Shown: positions 10,685-22,848, counted from the stretch's first letter. The stretch: 64,000 nucleotides of DNA from Taxillus chinensis (GCA_023512835.1 CM042088.1:30715164-30779163), one strand, 5' to 3'. Numbers and translations: made by a program. The notes: generated by a model from the letters alone, not told the origin.

Positions 10685-11990
10685 ATGCCTCCTAGGAAAG
10701 TAACCCGAGCTACTCCAAAGTGTAGAAGATGAATCTTCCGCCCGTCGGGAGAGGGAAGAGGACAGCTGTAGAGGGCGAGATCCCCGGAGCGGATCATGGC
10801 CCAAGTCCGGGCCCTAAGTGAGAACGTGCAAGGCAGCGTGAGGACCTCAGGGGAGAGATCCTAAACGAGGTGCGTCAAGAGATGAGGCACGACAGGGCGT
10901 GCCACCCCCTCCACCCCGTGAGGCGAACCTCCGTGTAGGCATGAAGTGCCGGTGAGGCGGGGAAGAGGGAGACGTGTGACGCAGTTCCGAAAGGAACATC
11001 CACCAAGGTTCAAGGGAGGAGCCGAACCTCTAGGAGCAGAGCACGGCGCGGCGACGAGCATGTGTTCTCCTTTCTTCGACCCCGGGAGGAAGACAAAGGA
11101 GACACTCCGGCGTTGGAGGAGGAAGCCTTGGAATGGTGGCTTAGCATCTCGGAAGCCGGGATATGGAGACCATGGCCTGGAACGAGTTCCTCCCACGCTC
11201 CATGAGGAGTTCTTTCCAGAGTCATTGCGGTGGCAAGCGGGAGGAGTTCAGCGGCAAGCGGGGATCGCGCTCAGAGCAGTAGGGCGAGATTTTCGGGGCG
11301 AGTCGGTTTGCTCCGGAAGCAATATCAAGGGAGGACCTGAAGGCCCAAAGTTTACCATGGGTCTCAAACCGCCCTGGCAAGGGTGGAGATCTGCGGTCAA
11401 GACCTACTTGAAGTCGTGGACACCGCCAGATTGTCGAGAGAGGATTAGAGGAGGGAAGACAGGCTCACCAGGAGCGGATGGGGCGAGCGCGCGCGACAAG
11501 CACGGTGATACCAAGAGGCGAAGGTCGAGTCCGGGAGCGGGACTTTTCCCAAGGATGGGGGCCAGCTCAATGGCTCCGCCCGCATCCCGTTACTTTGGAG
11601 GACAGGGAGTCTGCCGGGAACTTCCCAAGCGGGTGTACCGTGTGGCATGTCGGGCACGTCAAACGTGAGTGCCCCAAGCGCACTTGACGTGTCAAGCAGT
11701 GGGAAGGTGGGACACATCGCAAGGTGTGTTTCAAAGAAGGGGAACAGCCGGGGAGCCGGAAGCTTAGCACAAGGGAGCAGGGGTGGAACCCAATTTCGCC
11801 CAGCCCCAAAGCCGACATTCGTGGCAGGCCGGTCAGCCGGTTCCGGCCACACTAGGCCAGGGGGAGAGGCAACCACAAGGAGGATCGGAGGGCGTCCCAA
11901 GTGGACGCAGCAGGAGCAAAGGGAAGGCAAGGAGGCCAGAGGTGGGGCAAGCCAAGGCGAGTGTTGCGCACCTCAACACCGCCTGAAATG
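10685..11990 (+). pseudogene. gag of element H (degenerate)
   Basis: The start ATG at 10685 begins MPPRKVTRA, matching MPPRRVTRA of element D's gag. Gag-core fragments are visible across frames: FRKEHPPRFKG near 10985, PWNGGL (for a W-W pair) near 11135 and EEFFPESLRW near 11205. A zinc-knuckle remnant ending GHVKRECPK lies near 11655-11690. Frame changes occur about every 50-100 bases, so no capsid could be made. The low-complexity tail runs to the protease. Confidence 0.65.
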
Positions 11991-12390
11991 GAGGATTTAC
12001 CATCACCCTCCGAGGAAGGTGGAGCTGGACCTTCGGTGGTTCGAGGTACTATTCTAATATCCCGCACCGTTGTTGCCGCATTGTTTGATACCGGAGCTTC
12101 GTGCTCCCTCGATTGCTAAGTCCTTGGTGGAGAGCCTTGGACTTGATTGTGTGGAGGCCGATAGACCTCGAGGGTCGAGTCCCCAATGGGAGGAGTGGAG
12201 TCGATCCACCAAATGTGTCGAGAGTGTGCGCTACGATAGGAGAGGTCGACCTCTCATTTGATTTGTACGTAATGCCCAGAGGACCTTTAGTTTGATTACG
12301 GGGACGGATGGTCGATGGCCTTTCAGGCTAAGATTGACCGCTATAGGCGACGAGTATCGTTACTACACCCACAGGGTCTTCCCGTATCCT
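11991..12390 (+). pseudogene. Aspartic protease of element H
   Basis: The active-site signature LFDTGASCS lies at about 12083-12109, after ISRTVVAA, matching ISRTLASVLFDTGAS in element D. Downstream DLYVMP and MVDGL/AFQAK fragments (about 12262-12340) correspond to the conserved end of the D domain. Frames are broken, so it is inactive as written. Confidence 0.65.
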
Positions 12391-13230
12391 AGTGGGTGAA
12401 TGGGATAGGGATGCTCGGGAGAGCCGGACCGACGAGGGAGCTATGGGCGATATTACCCATAGGCTTGCCACCCTAACCTTTGAGGAGGAAGGTAACTTGG
12501 AGAAAAGGGTGTGGCCAGATGTAGTCGAGAATTTCCAGGATGTCTTTCCCGGGAGTTGTTGGAGTTGCCTCCACACGAAGTGTCGAGTTCACGATTGAAC
12601 CGTTGCCGGGGGTGGGACCCATCTCACTAGAGCATACCGGACGGGACCCGCCGAGTCGGGAGCTTCGAAGCGAGATAAAGGAACCGGGAGATAAAGGTTT
12701 TATCCGTCCTAGTACCTCACCATGGGGTGCACCGGTCTTGTTTGCTAAAAGGCCGATGGTTCGTTGCGACTTTACATTGATTATCAAGCGAATCAAGTAA
12801 CGGTAAAGAACAAGTACCCTTTGCCGCGGAGTGATGACTTATTCGACCCCCGAGTGGAGCACGGTGGTTCTCAAAAATCGATCTGCGTTCGGGATATCAC
12901 CAATTGAGGGTCGGAGCGAGGACATCCCTAAGACGGCGTTCAGGGTGCAGTACGGACACATGAGTGGTTAGTGATGCCTTTTGGGCTCACGAACGCACTC
13001 CCGTGTTCATGCTCTAATGAATCGGTATTTGCCCCATACCCGGATTCCTTCGTGGTGGTATTCATCGACGACATCCTGTGTACTCCAAAACCCAAGCCGA
13101 GCATGAGGAGCACTTGGCCGTGGTGCTACAGCCTACGAGATCATCACTTGTATGCTAAATTTAGCAAGTGTGACTTCGGATGCGAGAGGTGCATTTTCTT
13201 GGGCATGTAGATTCGCCAAGGAGTTAGAGT
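12391..13230 (+). pseudogene. Reverse transcriptase of element H
   Basis: Fragments in order: SVEFTIEPLPGVGPIS (near 12580), [13 protein letters not shown] (near 12710), then MPFGLTNA (near 12974) and the polymerase box VVVFIDDIL (near 13055), each in the chromovirus order. They fall in different frames. The catalytic aspartate pair in the box is intact but the enzyme is not translatable. Confidence 0.75.
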
Positions 13231-13810
13231 GGACCCAACCAAGATTGAGTCCGTAGCATCTTGGAAGAGGGCCCACAAATGTTTTTGAGATCCGGAGTTT
13301 CTTGGGTCGGGGGGTATTACCGGCGTTTGTGGAAGGGTTTTTCGTTGGCGGCACCTATGACAGCTCTTACACGAAGGGAGCCAAATTCGAGTGGACGGAC
13401 AAGTGCCGGCAGGCATTCGAGGAGTTGAAGACTCGCCAACTACCGCACCGGTGTCGAGTCACCGCAGGAGGGAGTGCCATTCGAGGTGTATGGGATGCGT
13501 CTCGCTTGGTGGGGTGTGTTACGATGCAAGAGCGCCAAGTCAAGCATATGGCTCGCGACATGAAGTCCCATGAGCAAAACTACCCAACACACGACCCGGA
13601 GTTAGCAGCGTTATTTTTGCCCCGAAGTCTTGGCGACATTACCGTTGGGAGAGAAATTTGTGGTATATACGACCACAAAGCCTACAGAATCTTCACCCAG
13701 AGAGACCTAAATTTGCGCCAACGGAGGTGGGTCGAGTACCGCAAATGTTTGACTTCACGCTCTCTACACGCCCGGAAAGGGAAATTTAGTAGCCGACGCG
13801 CTAAGTAGAA
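13231..13810 (+). pseudogene. RNase H of element H
   Basis: [18 protein letters not shown] (connection to RNase H) near 13383 and [16 protein letters not shown] near 13690 match the same positions in element D. The DAS and DHK catalytic motifs are recognisable only through frame changes. Confidence 0.7.
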
Positions 13811-15110
13811 AAGGAAAAGCCGAGGTTTCCATGAGAGAATGGAAAATGATGGAGCAATTGGCGATGCTTCGTGCAACTGCTCAGCGATGATGGGCTATCC
13901 TGTGTCCTCTCACCGTGATACGAGAGTATCGAGCGTGTCCGTGAGGGACAGTAGGCGACATGGATCGTGAGGTGATCCGGGCCCGAGATAGAGGCCGGAG
14001 AGCCGTCGAGGACCGGACAAAAGGAGTCGAGCATGAGCCGAAATTTCGAGGGCGTCCGATAGCACCACCTCCCTTGCGTGAGGACGTCTCGAGGAATTTC
14101 ATCATTCCCGTTTGGCTGTACATCCAGGAGGAACTAAGATGTATCATGCCGTTCGCGCACGCTCGGTGGCCGGGGCTGAAACGGAGTGTAGCAGAGTTTG
14201 TTTCCGGTGCCTTACCCGTCGGCAAGTGAAGGCGAACACCAACGACCCACCGGTCAATCGCGGCCTTTACCGTAGCCGAGTGGAAGTGGGAGCATATTAC
14301 CATGGACTTCGTGACGGGACTTCCTACAACTTCGGGAGAAAGGACATGATTTGGGTCATAGTGGACCGCTTAACTAAGTCGCCCATTTCTTGGCAATTCG
14401 AGAGCGCGACTCTATCGGCACGTTAAGCCGGTTGTATGTTGATGAAATTGTCCGCTTGCACGGAGTACCCTTGTCCATTGTTTCGAGCAGGGGACGCGCG
14501 GTTTACATCCCGGTTTTGGGGAGGTCTGCAGGAAGCATTGGGAACCCGACTTAATTTGAGTACCGCATTCCATCCCGAGACCGATGGTCAGTCCGAGAGG
14601 ACCATTCAAACATTGGAAGACTTGTCGAGGGCTTGTGTACTCGATTTTGGAGGATCATGGGCTTCCCACCTTCCTCCGGTGGAGTTTGCCTATAATAACG
14701 ATTACCGTCTTGATGGGATGGCCCCGTTTGAGGCATTGTAGGCCGACCGTGTCGGTCTCCATTATGTTGGGCGAGGTCGGAGAGGCAGCTATGTTAGGAC
14801 CCCAATTGGTCCAGGAGGCTACGGCAAAGTTCGCGATTCGGCACGCCTTCTTGCAGCCCAGGCACGAAGTCTTATGCGGATCGCCGACGCCGACCGTTGG
14901 AGTTTTTGGTGGGGACCACGTATTCCTTCGTGTTTCTCCACGGAGAGGGCATAAGAGATTTGGGACTGGGTCCAAGTTGTCCCCTGGACATTGGACCGTT
15001 CGAGATTTTGAGCGAGTTGGACTCGTTGCTTATAGGTTGGCATTACCACCTAGTTTGAGCGAGTTCATAATGTTTTCCATGTATCCCAGATTGCGGAAAT
15101 ATCACCGGAT
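13811..15110 (+). pseudogene. Integrase of element H
   Basis: Zinc-binding region fragments (CLTRRQVK near 14210) are followed by GRKDMIWVIVDRLTKS (14334-14381), then FHPETDGQSERT (14569-14605), which holds the catalytic glutamate, and EFAYNN near 14684. The C-terminal part FLRVSPRRGHKRFG lies near 14930. All have close counterparts in element D. Frames change repeatedly. Confidence 0.75.
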
Positions 15111-15350
15111 CCCACACACGTGCTAGATGGGGTACCCCTGGATCTTGGAGAGGATGTGTTCGTTGTCGAGGCCCCCATCCGTATTGTAGATAGGCGCGAG
15201 AAGCGCTGCGAGGTAAGACTATTCCGTTGGTTCGGGTGTCGTGGCAACACCGAGGGCCGGAGGAAGAGACACGGGAACGTGAGACCGAGACGCGTGCTCA
15301 TTATCCTAACTGCTCGAGGACGAACAACTACGAAGGAGGGGAGGAGGGCA
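15111..15350 (+). pseudogene. Chromodomain of element H integrase
   Basis: VEAPIRIVDRREK at about 15169-15207, followed by a decayed VRVSWQHRGPEEET segment, matches the C-terminal chromodomain of element D. It would direct integration to particular chromatin in a working element. The second aromatic strand is frame-shifted. Confidence 0.6.
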
Positions 15351-15535
15351 GCATCAAACTTCAACATAATCGGGTACTTGCCCAACTAGTTATGACCATA
15401 CGGAGTGTATAAATGTGTGAAATAATTTGTGATTTGTTGTGTATTAATTTATCTCGTGCTAGAGGGTGTTGGAGGCCTATGCTTTGGTTGTGATTGTTTT
15501 CTTTCATTCCACCTTTTCTTTTCGAGACGAAAAGT

Positions 15536-15550
15536 CTTAAGGGGAGAGGA
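15536..15550 (+). other. Polypurine tract of element H
   Basis: CTTAAGGGGAGAGGA directly abuts the 3' LTR; the same tract is at 53295-53310 (D) and 47897-47912 (C) on the other strand. The 185 bp before it hold no gene. Confidence 0.85.
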
Positions 15551-16105
15551 TGTAAGGACCCGTACCTTGAGTTAGTCACGTTAGTCGCGCTTTGCCTTCC
15601 GAGTAGAGTTTTTCTAGATTTTGACCTAGTGAAGGGCTCAAATGAATTCACGTGCAAAAGGAAAGATGCTTGAATGATGTCCTCTATTCCACAAGTTTCA
15701 GGCCAAACGGACGTGAGTGAGGTGCACGTGATATGGGTCCAATTCACGTGCAAGTGTGGTTGTCTTCTAAATGATGCAAGGAGGCTAGGGGTGAAGTTTG
15801 AGAGCATTTGGAGTCCATTTGGAGTTGCACGTGAATTGGGAATTCACGTGCAAATGGCGTGCGACCATATTTTTGCATGGTTCCCTTGGTTTTGACATTC
15901 TAATGATCTTTCTCCAAAGGACCATGTTGAAATTCCGAGTATTTTGGCCTATATGGGTCGGAAGGTGTTAACTTGTGTGATCAAAACTACGTCGTTTTGA
16001 TCCTAGGTTTACTTAATCAAAACTACGTCGTTTTGATGTGGGTAGTGCCATATAAGGAGGGCTTGAGTTTGAGTTTAGGGTTCTTGTGTTCTTCCTTGCT
16101 GCATC

Positions 16106-16146
<41 letters not shown>

Positions 16147-17480
16147 CTCCCGGCCGTTGCCGTGGTGGTTCGCGTCGTGGGGAGCCGTTGCAGCGTGGAG
16201 GTTAGGACAAAAGCCTCGAGGTAGGGATTCATGTCCTTCCAAACTCTCCTCTCGTTTTAGGATATTCACCTATATATATATATGTAAATCCATATAGGTG
16301 TGATCTCCTATAGGATGTTGGCCTTCGATGGCATGTTCGTTGATTTGATGTTGAATTTGGCCCGAGGATTTTCCGGGTTTGTTTATGCACACTATGTGTT
16401 TGATGAAATGTCTAAGAGGTCCGCACACTATGTGTTTGATAAAATGTCCGTGAGGCCCGCATGCCATGTATTCAATATAATGCCTGTGAGACCTTGTATA
16501 TGAGTGCTTGATGATATACCTTGTGTGATCGGTGTGTACCGTGTTTGATTTGTATTTGATTTTTAGCCTATGAGGCTGATGTGTGTGATCGGTATCCGAC
16601 CATGTTGGTCCTTCCGAGATAAAGTGTAAATCTTTGGCTTCGAGTTTACATGTCGAGATGTAATCTTTATCTTCGTTTCGTTGACCTGTTTGAGAGCGAG
16701 CGAGATACGGGCCTGCACACAGTGGACCCCTTTGAGATTTGGCCGGACGTGGTCTTGAGTCTCGGTGTAGCACTCACGACGGTGGGCTAAGTCTACACCC
16801 ATTCCCGAGGGTAGATATGGCGCCCGAGGAGGTGGTTGACCATATCGACTCGGGTGGAAAATGTCGCATTGGTGTCCATGCAACATTCGCCGAATGTGGT
16901 ATGTCATGTCGCCGTGGTGGCGGGTGTCCTTGCCCTTCAGTGCGGGTTCGGGTAAAGAGTGTTTCCGGGTGATGTTTCTGCGTTAGCCTTAGGCACAACA
17001 CGAGCACAAGCATACACATATCATGCATGTTGTACAAGGGGACGGGTCCGGGGAGACGGGATCCCTCCGAGCCGTGGTTTGCTCACCCCTCCTATAAACC
17101 GTTCTTTTGCAGGGTTTACAGCGGTAGGTGAAGGCCGAGGAGCTAGGCCCCCGAGGCCGAAAGCTTTATATTATTTCCTTTGTTGTACTCGGTTTTATGT
17201 GTTTGGATTTTGGTTTGGTTTTATTGATGGCTTCATAGGGTTTTTCCCCGACTGGGTTGTAATGAACATTTAGTCTTTGAAATGAAATAAAATGAGATGT
17301 TGTTATTCAATTTGTGTTTGTGTGCATGGTTTGGGAAGGCATGCCCCTTGGCATGTTGCCGATGTGCGGGGTTTGGGACAGCACCCGTCTAGAAGTCCTT
17401 TTAAGGTGCTTGCACCAACCCCTTGTCCCTTCGGGTGCGGGCATGGGCACCACTACTCATTTCCAAGTAATGGCGTGACA
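15551..17480 (+). repeat. Element H 3' LTR (1930 bp)
   Basis: TGTAAGGACC to GGCGTGACA. It differs from the 5' LTR mainly by clustered one- to three-base indels with adjacent substitutions, plus loss of about 15 bp near the end (after 17468). Confidence 0.9.
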
Positions 17481-17485
17481 CACAT

Positions 17486-18419
17486 ACTTGTGAATTATGA
17501 TCAGTTTATTGAAGAAAATGCATATGACAAATGATAAACACATAAGTTCATTTAGGTCAACATAACGAATCCTTCATACTGACAGTGGTAGCTAAGATTA
17601 ATTAATTCTATATGAATTTATTCAACCAAAGATTCATGAGTGAGGGTGAAATAAAGAACACATGTTGGATGAGTAAACAGATTGATTGTAATTGCTACAA
17701 TGCAAAAGGTGAAGAAGAAAGACATACTATTATGCCACAATTCCGATTCAACAATGCATGTCTAGTTAGATCGATAAGTGTGAGTTTGGAGGGAGGAGTA
17801 TCCGAGACATATCAGGGGTGCAGACTTTTGCTCCCCCTTAGATCGTGCGATCCTCTCTAGGAAGAACTCCCCCTCAAATAGACAGTCAGGAAAGAGGTCA
17901 CGAGACATATAAGGAGGGTATTACTGGATTAATAGTTAAAGCATTTTCTCCCCCTTAGATCATGCGATCCTCTCGATGGACATTTCCTACTTGGAATGAT
18001 TCATGAGAAAATGCTGTCTATCCTTGATAAAACTCCACTGGCAGAGCTGATCAGACTATAACAATGAATACATCCACCAGACATTCCGAGCTAACCCTTT
18101 TCCATTCTTCAACAGTGCATGTTAGAAATTTCATTCAAAATGAGAAATCATTAAACATGTGGTGATGGATGAAAGAATGAATCATGAAGTCCTAAGGAGG
18201 TTTTATTCATATAATGTTAATTATGTTTGCTTTACCGCACTGCAGTCTGGAGACACAAGCACCCTCCCAAAATGAAAAATGAGATTAATATCAGAAACAT
18301 GAAGCAAATTAATCAGTAAAGACTTATCAGCATTAAGCACAGTATATGTCTTTTACTTTCAATGAATATGCAATGCATGTTCTAAAGAAAAACTAATGTT
18401 GATGAATTTAAATGAGAAG
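17486..18419 (-). other. Element F proximal post-pol spacer with two purine-tract repeats
   Basis: Non-coding. The minus strand contains two units about 118 bp apart (17827-17862 and 17941-17980) of the form GAGAGGATCGCA...GATCTAAGGGGGAG, each resembling a polypurine tract. Both are conserved in E at 26757-26793 and 26877-26910. Confidence 0.6.
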
Positions 18420-19103
18420 TTATGCAGAAAAGTCAAGCATACTTAGTCTGAAGAGTAGTTCAGAGAATCTTACATCAGGTAAGGGCTTTATAAGTATGTC
18501 CGCTAGTTGATCTTCAGTTGCAACATGTTCCAGAGATATATGTTTTTTGAGAACATGGTCGCGAATGAAGTGATACCTGACCTCAATGTGCTTAGTCTTT
18601 GGGTGCATGACAGGATTGTTGCTGATAGCAATTGCACTGGTATTGTCGCAGTAGAGTGGAACAGATGTCATGTTGAAACTGTAGTCAGTAAGTTGGCTTT
18701 GCATCCAAAGAAGTTGTGCGCAGCAACTCTCAGCAGCTATATATTCCGCCTCAGCAGTAGAGGTTAATATGGAATTCTGCTTCTTACTAAACCATGAAAT
18801 TAATCTGTTTCCAAGGAACTGACACGTACCACTAGTGCTCTTCCTGTCGATGCGACACCCGGCGAAGTCAGCATTAGAATATCCGGATAAGGTGAAGTTG
18901 GACTCCTTTGGATACCAGAGTCCCAAATTCACGGTCCCTTTGAGATACCTTAATATACGTTTGACGTGAAGCGTATGTGACTCTTCGGGATTCGCTTGAT
19001 ATCTTGCACAGATGCAAGTTGCAAACATAATGTCTGGGCGACTTGTTGTAAGGTACAGCAAGGATCCTATCATCCCTCTATACTCAGTCACATTTACTGA
19101 TTT
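18420..19103 (-). pseudogene. RNase H domain of copia element F (5' part of pol cut off by C)
   Basis: About 228 codons are open without a stop, from the end of reverse transcriptase (VTEYRGMIGSL, then SRPDIMFATC) through RNase H, with KSTSGTCQFLG, STAEAEYIAA, CDNTSAIAIS and HIEVRYHFIRDHV, to LADILIKPL and the stop at 18420. The order and motifs are those of copia RNase H. E's copy of this domain carries a frameshift and a stop, so F, though older by position, is better preserved here. The rest of F's pol lies beyond element C, outside the window. Confidence 0.9.
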
Positions 19104-19315
19104 TGTCACGCTCCAATTTCCTTTCACTTGGAAATGGGTAGTGACGGCCCATGCCCGCACCCGAAGGGTCAAGGGATTGGTGCAAGCACCTAAAAAGGAC
19201 TCATGACACGGGTGTTGTCCTAAACTTGTACAACCAGTCTAACATGCCACGGGGCATGTTCCTGCCCCCAAACCATGCACACAACCACAAATCAAACAAT
19301 AACTACATCTCAATT
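19104..19315 (-). repeat. Element C LTR, first piece (U5 end)
   Basis: Starts TGTCACGCTCC, the inverse of H's LTR end, and aligns with H 10025-10243 reversed. Broken at 19315 by element E. Confidence 0.85.
19311..19315. repeat. Target-site duplication of element E (CAATT), left copy
   Basis: The right copy is 32152-32156. Removing E rejoins an LTR sequence that matches H's LTR across the junction. Confidence 0.9.
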
Positions 19316-19599
19316 TGTTGGATCAAACCCAGAATTTGGATGATGCGGATCAAACCCTATGTAATTTGATTTGAGATGTTCCATGTTTATTCGTAGTCTG
19401 TGCAGAAGATAAAACTTTAATCCGGACCTACTCTTGTAAGGACAAAGCTAAGGACAGGATATATAATCCTGATCCGGATCATCGTGAGCGTCGTCATTCA
19501 CTTGGTACATAACCAAGTTATCATCCTGAGTAAGGATTCTTCGTGCGGAGAAATTACTTGACAAAACGACCAAGGATCCCGCGTCTAACTTTACCATGT

Positions 19600-19975
19600 C
19601 AAGTGTTGCGGAGTAAGAGAGACTTGTTGCGGAGAACAGATCAAAGTTGTCACTCCACCTGACCAAGGAAATAAAGACACGGACTATGAAATCCGCGTCT
19701 GTCACTAATGCAGAGTAAGGACAACTGTTGCGGAGTGAGGGAAACTAATACAGCGTAAGGAATCCGAACCAAGCACTGGTGTGGAGTAAGCATTCCGTAC
19801 CTACTCTATGCGGAGTAAGGAAGCGCTGATGCGGAATCAGCTATCCGAGTCTTTACTTCATGCGAAGGAAGCGCTTGCACGGAACAAGGATTCCAGGATT
19901 GTACCGATACGGAGTAAGCAACTACTTACACGGAGTAAGGATCTGAACTTCGTTGATACGGAGTAAGGAACCTTA
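19600..19975 (+). repeat. CGGAGTAAGG-type repeat cluster in U3 of element E
   Basis: About twelve degenerate copies of (T/A)(G/A)CGGAGTAAGGA are spaced 15-40 bp apart upstream of the TATA box; repeated at about 31188-31560 in the 3' LTR. Possible enhancer array. Confidence 0.7.
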
Positions 19976-20273
19976 CTACTCACTAAGAAAACGTTGCTTC
20001 ACCTTTTCCAAGCCGCATTTAATGGTCAGCTCGCTGTGTCCCGATGAAAAACAAACTCATTAAAGATCTAAACTGTCTTACACGTGGAACACTCAGAGAT
20101 GTGGACGCAATCTCAAATGCAATTGGAATCAAGCAAAGTAATTCATTACACTTATGCTTCCAATATTTCGAACTCCACATCCGTAGCAGTTGAAGCAGAA
20201 GTATTTTCCGAGAAGAACTTAATGTTACACAGTGCTCGGGATATACAATTCCAAGATAGATTCATAGGAATGT

Positions 20274-20282
20274 CTATAAATA
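20274..20282 (+). promoter_or_regulatory. TATA box of element E 5' LTR
   Basis: CTATAAATA; the same is at 31855-31863 in the 3' LTR. Confidence 0.7.
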
Positions 20283-20572
20283 CAAAACTATGTATATTCA
20301 TAATATATAGAGGAAGGCTGTTGTACAAGAGCTTATAGAGATTATCAACGCCAGTGTGTGTAACTGTAAAACTGAGTGCTATTGTAATCAGCTGTAATTG
20401 CTGCTTATTTTGTTGTAATTATCATCAGATAATAAAGCAAAATACTTCCACTATCTGGTTATCTTCCGCAATGATTTTACATCTTTTAACCAGATTGTGC
20501 TGTACCTGTGACAGGAAAAGAGTTTTGATTTGAGCCTATTCACCCCCCTCTAGGCTCCTAGGGACCAACAAG

Positions 20573-20584
20573 TGGTATCAGAGC
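20573..20584 (+). other. Primer-binding site (initiator tRNA-Met)
   Basis: TGGTATCAGAGC, two bases after the LTR end; perfect consensus. Confidence 0.95.
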
Positions 20585-20631
20585 CAATTCTATTTGTTCC
20601 AAGTAGAGATCCCACTCTTTCACTCTTACCA

Positions 20632-22848
20632 ATGGCCGAAGAAAGCAGCATGCTATTCAACACTCGCCTTAACTCCGGAGGAGCATAAGAGCCCCTTCCA
20701 AATCGAAGCAGCAGTGAAAATGTTGATCCACCTCAACCTGCTGCTACCGCTGCTCCACAACCACGGAGTTCTGGCTTCACTTTAACAAAGCCACCCAAAT
20801 TCACACTAGAGCTTTTCTCCCAGTGGAAAGCTCGTATGAGAATGTTCATGGTCTGCCATGATCATCTCATGTGGCCATGTCTTCATCAAGAGATACCCAC
20901 TCCGATGACTATCGGAGAACATGGAGTTAGAAGACCAAAGACTAATGCCAAACTCACCAATGATGAAAGAGCCTGGCAGTGTGCCAACGAAAAGGCTCTG
21001 GCATATGTTACATCATCTTTGGATTTCGAAGCTTTCACGGACGTCCAGGGCTGCATGACAGCAAAAGATGTCTGGGATAAACTAACAATCCTCTATGAGG
21101 GAAGTCAGCCCCAAATGCAGAACGTTATCTGTACTCTCAGGCAGAATTTTGAGAGTTTCAATCACAAACCGGGTGAATCACTCGAGAGCATCTATCGGAG
21201 ATTTGGCAAGCTCATCCTTGAGCTGAAAACTGTCAATGAGCATTATTCTCAATCTCAAATCAATGACAAGTTCTTTCGCTCCTTGCCGGATCGCTACTAC
21301 TCCAAACAACTCCAGATGCAATCCGACAAGAACTGGAAGTATGTTCCCCTTGAAGAACTATATGGAGAGTTGCGGACTCATGAAGTCAGGTTTAAATACT
21401 CTGATCGGGACGAGAAAATAGCTTGGAAAGAAAAGGGGGTAGCTCTCAAAGCTACGGAATGTCTCAGCATACTGAGGAATGATGATACGGACGAGTCCGA
21501 GAATTCTGACTCTGACGAGGAGGAGGAACTAGCTCTCCTTGTCAAATCCTTTGAGCGATTCCTACGAAAAAGCATAAAAGGATTCAGGAGACGCTCCTCA
21601 TCATCTTTCTGAAGGAAGGAGCGACCGGAGTCCAGTTCCCAGGAATGCTACAACTGTGGGAAAACCGGTCACTAGGCCAAGGACTGCAGATCCAAATCTA
21701 AAGTGGCCGAGAAAAGTGACAAGGTAACTCCTCGCCGCTCCACCTCAGACAATAGAGATAATAACAAGAACAAGAGGAAGGCATTCGTCACAAAATATGT
21801 CAGTGCCTCGGAAGTAGACGAGGAATCCTCGGATGATGAGCCAACTTCTAAACCGAACGTCTGTCTCATGACAAATACTGAGGTACCTTCAATCTCCGAG
21901 CTCATGAGTAAATTAGAATCTCTTATTACTGAACGTGATCATGAAAAGAATGAGAGACTAATAATTACTCAAATGTACAAAGATATGGAAAGTCAGAATA
22001 AACGTCTTGAATTTACTATTACTAGACTCGAAAAAGACATAGCTGACTTCAGAGGAAAAGAGGCTTGGTATCATGATCTAAGAGTTGAAAACCATCTGCT
22101 AAATACCAACATATCAGGCCTAAAAGTTATTGTGAAAAGACTCAAGAATGAACTTGAATAGGAAAAAGAAATAAATCGTAAGTAGCTAAAATCCGGGGAA
22201 ATAGCCTCTACATTTAGGACTGATCTGGATAACATTCGAGTCAAACCTGGCCTAGGCTCCGAACCATCAACTTCCAATGCTCAAGCTACTGAGTGTCCTC
22301 CGGACTTCACTCCAAAACTAACCAACTTATATCCTGTTAGTACATCTAAACCATTGGATGGTTTCATTTCAGGTGGCACCATAGTTTATGACTGTGGAAG
22401 TGAGGCTGTTATTGCACTTCCCGAAGCAGTAGCACCCGTACTTAATGATGAAGGGAAGGCTGCTGCAGTTCAAGCCAAAACTGTAGCACCCAAAAAGAAA
22501 GGAAAGGCAAAGGCTGACGCATCTAGGGCCAAGAGCACGTCACCCAAATGCAATGGACTAGGCCATAGGGAACAAAGTAGAAAGTCTGTAAAATCTAAGA
22601 GACCTGTATCCCCTGTTTGTACTCCGCATTATAGTGTATGTTCCATCTGTAGGGAAATAGGACATTATCACTATGAATGTTGGAGTTTATCTGATAACTG
22701 GCTTTGTAATCAAGTTCGTACCAATAAAGATCAGTTCAACAAAAAGGGTTCTTCGAGCAAAACACAATCTAAATCTCAAAGGAATGTCTCTCCCAAGAAA
22801 ACCCAAGTAAAAAAAGCAGCTGAAACTAACAAACTAAAGTCAACCTAG
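20632..22848 (+). pseudogene. gag of copia element E
   Basis: Nucleocapsid and capsid precursor. The likely ATG is at 20632; the frame meets a stop at 20686, then runs 20836-21612. The capsid domain (UBN2-like) shows TAKDVWDKLTILYEG, RQNFESF and RRFGKLILEL. After an acidic DESENSDSDEEEE stretch comes the zinc knuckle CYNCGKTGH-stop-AKDC (21651-21686). A coiled-coil segment follows (about 21890-22160), then a second Cys/His cluster CSICREIGHYHYEC near 22640. Stops at 21610, 21673, 22159 and 22846 all fall in the same frame, so only nonsense changes separate the pieces. Confidence 0.85.

Larger units (their letters stand above)
8326..17480 (+). mobile_element. Element H: Tekay/Del-type chromovirus (Ty3), heavily degenerate
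   Basis: A 9.2 kb element with 1.9 kb LTRs (8326-10243 and 15551-17480), a primer site after the first LTR, a polypurine tract before the second and CACAT duplications. Protein fragments in order are gag, protease, reverse transcriptase, RNase H, integrase and chromodomain, the chromovirus order. Every domain is spread over several frames by small insertions and deletions, more than in any other element here. It lies in the post-pol spacer of copia F. Confidence 0.9.
17481..19103 (-). mobile_element. Element F (SIRE-like copia), RNase H end of pol and proximal spacer
   Basis: Homologous on the minus strand to 25650-27270 of element E. The right boundary is exactly where the C LTR begins. Begins (left) with the right CACAT copy of H. 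Confidence 0.85.
19316..20570 (+). repeat. Element E 5' LTR (1255 bp)
   Basis: TGTTGGATC to GGGACCAACA, with TGTTGG/CCAACA inverted ends. It differs from the 3' copy by scattered substitutions and one short indel near 19511-19522. Confidence 0.95.

Noticed and set aside
10946..11668. 240-codon plus-strand ORF in H
   Set aside because: It is a chance frame across the shifted gag region; gag motifs appear in it only in short pieces.
22640..22690. Second zinc knuckle of E gag as a host-type zinc finger gene
   Set aside because: It lies in the continuous gag-pol frame between gag and protease, so it is part of the element.
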